From Lewinellaceae bacterium (GTDB taxonomy: Bacteria > Bacteroidota > Bacteroidia > Chitinophagales > Saprospiraceae): 64,000 bases of DNA. A program made the translations under genes and the position numbers. Location of the stretch: assembly GCA_016710765.1 (NCBI GenBank), contig JADJUJ010000006.1, positions 371,347 through 435,346 on the forward strand, given 5' to 3'. How positions within the stretch are numbered: position 1 is the first letter of the stretch; every line of letters starts with the position of its first letter. The notes below the pieces were generated by a model. The model was given only the letters and a program-made list of their open reading frames with translations. It did no database searches and had not been told where the DNA came from. Positions 26,520-33,500 of the stretch are shown piece by piece.

Positions 26520-27938
26520 TTACAGCAGCGTAGACGGGCAGACATATGCTGTAAGTTGGAATCGGCCAGTTTCCTGAATTTCCTTAAAGCCACCTTTGAT
26601 GTCGATCAGGTTATCGAAACCGCGGGCCCTAAGGATAGAAGCAAAAATCATGGACCGGTAACCGCCAGCGCAATGCACATAAACGGGCTGATGCCTTGGC
26701 ACGGAGGCCATAACATCGTTGATGTTGTCCAGCGGGCCATTTTCTGCTTGTACAATATGCTCAGAGTCGAATTCGCTTTTTTTGCGGACATCCAGCACAT
26801 AGGCGCTGGGTTGCCTTTCCATAATGTCAGCCAGTTCAGCAGGCTCGATGGAGCGAATGGTGTCGGTTTCCATGCCGGCCTTTGTCCAGGCTTCCATGCC
26901 GCCATTAAGGAAGCCAATACAGTAATCGTATCCTACCCGTGCCAGGCGGGTAACCACTTCTGCTTCGCGGCCATCTTCTGCGACGATCAGTAATTCTTGT
27001 TTTACGTCTGGGATAAGTGAACCAACCCATGGCGCAAATCCACCATCGATGCAAATGTTGATGGCATTAGGGATAAAGCCATGCGCAAAATTTTGTGGAT
27101 CGCGGGTATCGAGCACCAGGGCGCCGGTTTCGTTGGCAGCCACTTCAAACTCTCTTGGCGACAAGGCGTGATTGCCCCGTTTAATAACTTCATCGATGCT
27201 GTCGTAACCCTTTTTGTTGAGGGCAACATTCATGGGGAAATAGGCAGGCGGTGGCATCAAGCCAGTTGTTACTTCTTTGACAAACTCAGCCTGTGTCATA
27301 TCGGCCCGAAGCGCATAGTTGGTGGCTTTCTGGTGCCCAAGGGTGTCAAAAGTTTCTTTGCTCATGTTTTTACCACAGGCAGAGCCGGCGCCATGCGCAG
27401 GATAAACAATGATGTCATCCGATAAAGGCATTACTTTATAGCGGAGGGAATCATAAAGTGTTTCAGCCAGTTGTTCCTGGGTCATGCTGGCTGCTTTTTG
27501 TGCCAGATCGGGGCGGCCAACATCACCAATAAAAAGGGTGTCGCCGGAGAAGAGTGCTTTTTCCTTTCCCTTCTCATCAAAGAGCAAGTAGCAGGTGCTC
27601 TCCATGGTGTGGCCGGGGGTGTGCAGCACTTTGATTTCAATTTTTCCCACTTTCAGGATTTCACCATCGGTTGCAATGTGCGCTTCAAAGGCAGGATTTG
27701 CCAGAGGGCCGTAAACGATGGTGGCTCCTGTTTTTTTGCTGAGGTCCAGGTGACCGCTGACAAAGTCGGCATGGAAGTGCGTTTCCAGTACATACTTGAT
27801 TTTAGCACCACTTTTTTTTGCGCGCTCCAAATATGGTTCTACTTCGCGAAGTGGATCGATCACGATGGCCTCACCATCGCTTTCAATGTAGTATGCGCCT
27901 TGCGCCAGACAGCCGGTATAGATTTGTTCAATTGTCAT
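26520..27938 (-). CDS. MBL-fold/rhodanese fusion (persulfide dioxygenase-sulfurtransferase type)
   Basis: 472 residues from ATG 27938; the longer frame to 28007 would cross the probable promoter. The N-terminal metallo-beta-lactamase domain (about 1-245) has the metal motif H54-x-H56-x-D58 in 'THFHADFVSGH' and follows the ETHE1/Blh group, which oxidises glutathione or other persulfides. Two rhodanese domains follow. The first ('LDTRDPQNFAHGFIPNA') lacks a cysteine at its active loop ('VAEDGREAE'), so it is probably inactive. The second has the cysteine in 'VHCAGGYRS'. The layout matches CstB-like proteins. It is the first gene downstream of the Crp/Fnr gene, with a 137-base gap holding a CRP-type palindrome. 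Confidence 0.85.
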   Translation of the reverse strand: MTIEQIYTGCLAQGAYYIESDGEAIVIDPLREVEPYLERAKKSGAKIKYVLETHFHADFVSGHLDLSKKTGATIVYGPLANPAFEAHIATDGEILKVGKIEIKVLHTPGHTMESTCYLLFDEKGKEKALFSGDTLFIGDVGRPDLAQKAASMTQEQLAETLYDSLRYKVMPLSDDIIVYPAHGAGSACGKNMSKETFDTLGHQKATNYALRADMTQAEFVKEVTTGLMPPPAYFPMNVALNKKGYDSIDEVIKRGNHALSPREFEVAANETGALVLDTRDPQNFAHGFIPNAINICIDGGFAPWVGSLIPDVKQELLIVAEDGREAEVVTRLARVGYDYCIGFLNGGMEAWTKAGMETDTIRSIEPAELADIMERQPSAYVLDVRKKSEFDSEHIVQAENGPLDNINDVMASVPRHQPVYVHCAGGYRSMIFASILRARGFDNLIDIKGGFKEIQETGRFQLTAYVCPSTLL

Positions 27939-27999
27939 AATAATTGCTCGTTTTTGTTGTTTGTTGATACAAAAATGGGAACCTGAGGCATATAAACTG

Positions 28000-28015
28000 T
28001 GTGACAAAGATCACT
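28000..28015. promoter_or_regulatory. CRP/FNR-type palindrome ahead of the sulfur genes
   Basis: TGTGACAAAGATCACT fits the CRP consensus TGTGA-N6-TCACA with one mismatch. It sits 62 bases upstream of the MBL-rhodanese start and downstream of a Crp/Fnr-family gene. It is therefore a good candidate operator for that regulator. Sequence evidence only; binding is inferred. Confidence 0.6.
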
Positions 28016-28075
28016 TAAAGGGGATATCCGGTAATTAGTACAACATAAGTTCCTATTAGTCCAAAGTAAGTACAC

Positions 28076-28702
28076 TTATAAGTCCACTATTTCAATGGCC
28101 GCGCGATGCAGCTTGATTTTTCCCTGATCGGCCAATTTTCGCAATAAACGGGTGATAACCTCCCTGGAGGAGTTAAGCTCTTGCGCAATTTCTGCATGCG
28201 TCATCTGTAGCATATTCTCTTTCTGGGTGTCGCCATGGCGTTTCAGGTAAAATTCCAGCCTTTTGTCCATGTTGCGGAAAGCAACATGGTCAATGGTTAG
28301 CAACAGTTCCTCAAATCGCGCCCGGAATGTACCGACCACAAAGCGATACCAACTGGAATACCTGCGCGTCCATTCATCCATGTAATCAATCGGAACAATT
28401 AGCAACGTTGAATCAGTCACCGCTTTTGCACTTACAGCGCTGGAGCGTTGATTGAGTGCACAAATCATGGACAGGGCACAGGCTTGCCCGGATTCAAGGT
28501 GGTACATGAAAAATTCATTTCCCTCCTGATCCTCCCGGTAAAGTTTTACCAATCCATCCAGCACCACAACGGTATTGTTGATTTGCTGGCCCGTCTCCAA
28601 CAATCGATCTCCCGCCTGAACCTGGCGAATCCGTCCCTTTGCTTCCATTTCCAGCAAAAGGGCTTCTTCCAAATCGGGTAATATGGCTCGTAGTTTATCC
28701 AA
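28076..28702 (-). CDS. Crp/Fnr-family transcription regulator
   Basis: 208 residues. A cyclic-nucleotide-binding-type beta-roll (about 20-115, 'GDRLLETGQQINNTVVVLDG', 'YREDQEGNEFFMYHLESG') is joined by a long dimer helix to a winged helix ('THAEIAQELNSSREVITRLL', 'GKIKLHRAAIEIVDL'). There is no N-terminal cysteine cluster, so it is not an oxygen-sensing FNR; the effector is unknown. Two cysteines lie in the sensor domain region ('GQACALSMICALNQR'). It is first in the sulfur gene cluster and lies 137 bases before the MBL-rhodanese gene, with a matching palindrome in the gap, so control of the operon and perhaps of itself is likely. Confidence 0.85.
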   Translation of the reverse strand: MDKLRAILPDLEEALLLEMEAKGRIRQVQAGDRLLETGQQINNTVVVLDGLVKLYREDQEGNEFFMYHLESGQACALSMICALNQRSSAVSAKAVTDSTLLIVPIDYMDEWTRRYSSWYRFVVGTFRARFEELLLTIDHVAFRNMDKRLEFYLKRHGDTQKENMLQMTHAEIAQELNSSREVITRLLRKLADQGKIKLHRAAIEIVDL

Positions 28703-28770
28703 GTGTCAAAAATAAGAATTTGATTTAAAACATCATCAGCAAAGTATGGTTCGCTAAAATTACCAATACT

Positions 28771-28983
28771 GTTGTTGAAGTGTGTTCATTTAACTGTGTC
28801 AGTTCTCTTTTCTGTGGGTGTATCATAAATACTGAATCCAGATTTTATGCCAAATCAAGTTCTGCCACAAAGGTGCTGTGTGCCTTTGTGGCAATTTTAT
28901 TTTGTCGCATAGAGTCGATGTGTACTTACGATACGGCCTCAAAGCAACGAATGACACAGTTTATTGAACACGCTCGTTGTTGA
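28771..28983. mobile_element. About 197-bp MITE-like element with 8-bp target duplication
   Basis: The core (about 28779-28975) ends in imperfect inverted repeats of about 24 bases (GTGTGTTCATTTAACTGTGT at the left; ACACAGTTTATTGAACACGC at the right). It is flanked on both sides by GTTGTTGA (28771-28778 and 28976-28983). The inside has no credible gene. An 8-base duplication is seen with IS256-like and some other transposases. The 16-base string at 28783-28798 recurs at 55915-55930. Confidence 0.75.
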
Positions 28984-29008
28984 CGATGATCTTGTATCTT
29001 TATTAATG

Positions 29009-29448
29009 TAACGTGAATTTTGGATAGGTTTTTCAAAATAAGTTGTCTCACAGGCCAAAAAGCAATAGGAACAACTTCGAATCCTCATTTTGCCGAAGGC
29101 AAAATATCTGCGAAATAGGTACCCGCTAAGTAAGCCCTACGTTCAGCGTAATCAGCGGGGGCTTCAGGAAACAAAAAATTGGGTTTAAGGCTCCAAGGTT
29201 GGCATAATGGAATATTAAGATTTATTTCCGATTTCCAATTACATGAATTCCGATTGTTGATTGGATTTGAAATTTATGATTTGGGAAAACAGCACGAAAT
29301 CATTTCAAATAAATACCACGTATAGGTACGGGTTTCGAGACAATCATAATTCAAAAATCTTAAATCAAATCAACAATCGGAATTCATGTAATTGGAAATC
29401 GGAAATTCTTTTTCATGTAATCGGAAATTCTATCCAAAACTCATGTTA
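29009..29448. repeat. Intergenic element, copy 2 (core reversed relative to copy 1)
   Basis: 440 bases with the same outer sequence and terminal inverted repeats as the element at 20261-20888. The inner inverted repeats lie at 29224-29262 and 29368-29406. The 105-base core (29263-29367) is the reverse complement of the core in copy 1 with only a few differences. The nested 157-bp insertion of copy 1 is missing here. Nothing coding is visible in 28703-29528. Confidence 0.85.
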
Positions 29449-29502
29449 TTGTAGCCTTACGGACATAAAACCGGCGCTGTACCGGCAGCAGAAGGAATTG
29501 CT

Positions 29503-29510
29503 TACTTTTG
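29503..29510 (+). promoter_or_regulatory. -7 box of the methyltransferase gene
   Basis: TACTTTTG is a perfect match to the Bacteroidota TAnnTTTG -7 element, 18 bases before the ATG at 29529. No clear -33 TTTG is seen at the expected distance. The box lies immediately after repeat copy 2. Confidence 0.45.
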
Positions 29511-29528
29511 CCCGACAAAACTTTCTTC

Positions 29529-30467
29529 ATGTCCTTCAACTTCGACGCTTTTGCCAATCGTCTCGCCAAAATGGAGCGTCACACCGGAAAATGGGCGCGA
29601 CGACAAGGCATCAGTTGCTACCGTATTTACGATAACGATATCCCGGAATTCCCCCTTGCAGTTGACCGCTACGAAACGATCCTGCATGTTTCCGAATATG
29701 CGCGCAACCATGAAATGGAGCCAGATGAACATGCGGCATGGCTTCAGGGCTGTATAGAAACCCTCTCGGAAACCCTTCAGGTTGACAAGTCCCTCATCTT
29801 CCTGAAGTTTCGCCAAAGGCAAAAAGGGCTGCAACAATACGAGCGCTTTGCCCGCAAGGCCGATGAGTTTATTGTCAGGGAAGACGGGTTGAAGTTTATC
29901 ATCAACCCGGCAGACTATCTTGATATCGGGCTTTTTCTCGACCATAGAAATACCCGGAAAATGGTTCGGGGATGGTCAGATGGCAAACGTGTACTCAATC
30001 TTTTTGCTTACACCGGCTCATTTACCGTGCATGCAGCAGCCGGAGGCGCGGTGAGCAGCCTTACCATCGACATGTCCAATACTTACCTGCAATGGGCGCT
30101 TCGTAACCTGAGTATTAATGGACTTGACAATAACCAACACCGGTTCTTGCAGGCGGATGTATTGCAATGGCTGGAATCACCCGGAAACGAACAATTTGAT
30201 CTTATTGTTTGCGATCCACCCACATTTTCCAACAGCAAGCGCATGGACAGTACGCTTGATATTCAACGCGACCACGTCATGATGCTCAACAGGATCCTGC
30301 CCAGATTAGCCAAAGGGGGGAGCCTGGTTTTTTCGACCAATTATCGAAAGTTCAAACTGGCGCAGCATGAAATTAGGGCCAGTTCGATTACCGACATCAG
30401 CAAACAAACCGTGCCGGAAGATTTTCGCAACAAACGGATTCACCAGTGTTTTTTACTGAAAAAATAG
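29529..30467 (+). CDS. RlmK-type 23S rRNA methyltransferase, stand-alone
   Basis: 312 residues from ATG 29529 (a TTG at 29508 would overlap the -7 box). The sequence follows the C-terminal (RlmK) half of E. coli RlmKL, which methylates G2069 of 23S rRNA: 'NRLAKMERHTGKWARRQGI', 'YDNDIPEFPLAVDRY', 'KFRQRQKGLQQYERF', 'DYLDIGLFLDHRNTRKMVRG'. The SAM-binding 'VLNLFAYTGSFTVHAAAGG' and the catalytic-loop 'DPPTFSNSKRM' are both intact. The RlmL half (THUMP plus G2445 methyltransferase) is absent, so the enzyme is split from or lacks that partner. It stands alone between a repeat and a bidirectional terminator. Confidence 0.88.
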   Translation: MSFNFDAFANRLAKMERHTGKWARRQGISCYRIYDNDIPEFPLAVDRYETILHVSEYARNHEMEPDEHAAWLQGCIETLSETLQVDKSLIFLKFRQRQKGLQQYERFARKADEFIVREDGLKFIINPADYLDIGLFLDHRNTRKMVRGWSDGKRVLNLFAYTGSFTVHAAAGGAVSSLTIDMSNTYLQWALRNLSINGLDNNQHRFLQADVLQWLESPGNEQFDLIVCDPPTFSNSKRMDSTLDIQRDHVMMLNRILPRLAKGGSLVFSTNYRKFKLAQHEIRASSITDISKQTVPEDFRNKRIHQCFLLKK

Positions 30468-30485
30468 TCTACCCTAAAAAAACAG

Positions 30486-30518
30486 CGGCCACCAAGGATT
30501 TCCTTGGTGGCCGTTTTT
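30486..30518. terminator. Bidirectional terminator between convergent genes
   Basis: A 12-bp perfect stem (CGGCCACCAAGG at 30486-30497 with its complement at 30502-30513) has a T5 run on the plus side and an A7 run before it (a T run for the minus strand). It serves both the methyltransferase and the convergent adhesin gene. Confidence 0.85.
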
Positions 30519-30561
30519 ATGTTGATGGTAGGTTTGTTGTCACATGACAGTACGAAAACCA

Positions 30562-33500
30562 TTATTCAACGACAATCTTTCTGTAAATCATTTCACCCTT
30601 TTCGTTGCTGATACGAAGGATGCACATGCCGGTTGGCAGAGCAGTTACGTCCAGCTGCATCGATGAAACAGTTGCGTCGTATTGTTGAGCAGACAGTACC
30701 CTGCCGTTTACATCCAATACCTCAATTTGCAGGCCGCCGCCTGTACTTTGCTTGAAGCTGATGTTGACAAAGTGGGTAGCAGGGTTGGGGTAAACTTGCA
30801 AGGTTTGCGCCCAGGCCGGCTCGGTGGTCTGCACTGTATTGGTGATGACAAAACTTGCTTCTTGGGTGCAACCATTGGCATCGGTTACCAACAATACATA
30901 GGTGCCGGCATGTAATCCACTGATATTTAAAGTATTGGCAAAAAATTGCCCATCAAGCGTCCAGTTGTACTGGTAACCAGGTGTTCCGCCGCTTACCGAT
31001 AGTTGAATGCTTCCAACGCCAGCGTCATCAACATCTTGCTCAACCAATAAGGTGCCAAGCATAATCGCAGTCGGTGGCTGAACAGCCGGAAAGGTAGTTG
31101 ACTGGGTGCAGCCGGCAGCGTCTGTTACGGTAACGGTATAAAGTCCGGCGCACAGGTTGTTTGCGACGGCGGTTGTTTGTCCATCACTCCAGGTGTAGGT
31201 GAATGGCATGAGACCGTCCATCGGCGTTACTGTAATGAAGCCATTGCATTCGCCCGGGCAACTCGGGGCTGCAATGGATGCCGAATAGGATGGCATGTCG
31301 GCCACGGTTATACTGAAACTACAGGTTCCGGTGTTTCCGGAATTGTCGGTGGCTTTAAATGCCTGCACCGTGAGGCCCATCGGAAAAACAGATCCTGCGG
31401 GTAATCCACCAGTTTGTTCCAGGGTAGCTGCAGTGTTCGTGCAGTTGTCGGAAAAATCGGGCTGCGGAAAAACCACCAGGGTAGAACAAATGCCGGTTGT
31501 GATATCGTCCGGACAAGTCAGTACGGGTGGAATGAGGTCTACAACGGCCAGTTCGGCAACACCGCTTACACTGTTGCCACTAAAATCTGTCAGCGTTACC
31601 ATGACGTTCTGATACCCGATACCGGCACAGGTAAAGTCAGACTGATCCACACTCCAGGACGCAATTCCGCAGTTGTCGAAGGATCCATCGTCAAAAATAT
31701 CTGCCGAAATGCTTGCCATACCATTGGCATCAAGTTGAGCCACGCCTTGCTTCAGGATCAGCGTCGGCGCGATGTTATCATCTTCTCCGAGCGTGGCATT
31801 GTAAATGGTCACACAACCCAAGCCATCCGTAATGGAATAGGTATGGAGGCCCGGACAGAGGTCGGTAGCCATCAGGCCCGTTTGTCCATTGTCCCAGGAA
31901 ACACTGTAGGGGGAAGCGCCGCCGCTAATGCTCAAACTGATGCTGCCATTGCAATCAGCAGCGCAGGAAGCAGCATTCAGGGTAGTCGATTGGTTAGGGT
32001 TAGGCTCAACGGTAACCGACCATTGGCAGGTTCCGGTGTTGCCGTAAATATCGGTATAGGCGAATTTTTGAACGGTTGTTCCAACTGGAAACAGAACACC
32101 CGAAACAAAGCCGCTGGTTTGAACCAGTGTACCCGGATCAACCGTACAGTTGTCGTCAACCGTTGGCTGAGCATAAGCATAAAATGCATCGCAAAGCCCT
32201 AAGGTGATGTTGGGCGGACAACTCAAAATGGGGAATACGTTGTCCACTACTTTTACCGTAGCGCTGACGGAAGTGGAATTGCCGTTTACATCGGTTGCTG
32301 TTACTTCTACCGTATGTACACCAAGTTCAGTACAATCAAAGGAATTGGGGGTCACGCTGGTGCTTGCGATGTCACATTCTGTATCAAACCCAACCTGAAT
32401 CAAATCTTCGGCCGTAAAATTGGCTATCCCGTCTACATCCAACGACACTGTTATGTTCTGAACGTACAAAATGGGCGGCGTAACATCTGTTGCGATAATG
32501 TCGCCAACTTGCACCTCCGTACAGCCATTGGCGTCGGTTACCGTGACGGTGTAGGTTCCGGGGCTTAGGAACAGGTTGATGGCCTCGGTAGCGGTGTTTG
32601 ACCAGTTGAAGGTATAGGGTTGTGCGCCGCCATTGGCAGAGGCCGCCAGGTAGCCATCGCTGCTGTTTACACAGGAAACATTTTGTTGAATTACAATGCC
32701 GATGCTGAGTTCCTGCGGGCTGGTAATGGTAACATCCCGTTCCAGGGAACATCCGTTGCCATCGGTTACGGTCACGGTGTACAAGCCTGGCGCCAGATTG
32801 GACAATTCGGTACTGTCGGCTCCGTTCGACCATGCAATCAGCACAGGATCGGGTGCCATGGCAACAGACAAACTGATGGCGCCGTCATTTGCGCCAAAAC
32901 AGGAAATGTTGGACGCGGCCAGGTTAGTTGTCAGGAAACAATTGGACGCATTGACAGTTGCAGTTTCCGACTTGGTACAGCCGTTGGCATCGGTCACAAC
33001 GGCTGTGTAATTTCCTGGGACCAGATTATCGATGTCAAACGTCATTGCGCCATTGCTCCACAACACCGTATAGGGCGAAATGCCTCCTGCCGGCGATACG
33101 GAAGCGGTACCATCATTAAGACCGCCAAAGGTTTCAGCAGTCGCTGTTGCATTGGTTTGCAATTGGGTGGGTTGGGTGATTTGCTGGCTAACGGTAGCAC
33201 TACAGCCATCGCCATCAATCACTACAACGGTATAATTACCAGCAACAAGGTTGGAAATGGTGGCACTCTGACCGCCATTCGACCAACCGTAATTGTACGT
33301 GCCATTTCCGCCACCAGCCACTGCGGTAATGGAGCCATTGCCCTGCCCGAAGCAGCTGATTTGCTGAATGTTATCCAGGGAAGCGGTAACGGCAGGCCGC
33401 ATCATCACCAACACAGTATCCATAGCAAAACAGCCATTCAAACTGTCGGTAACCGTAAGGATATAAGTGCCTGCGGCATCTATCCGTGGCGACAAGGTTG

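Noticed and set aside
28780..28983. 67-codon open frame
   Set aside because: It coincides almost exactly with a non-coding inverted-repeat element.
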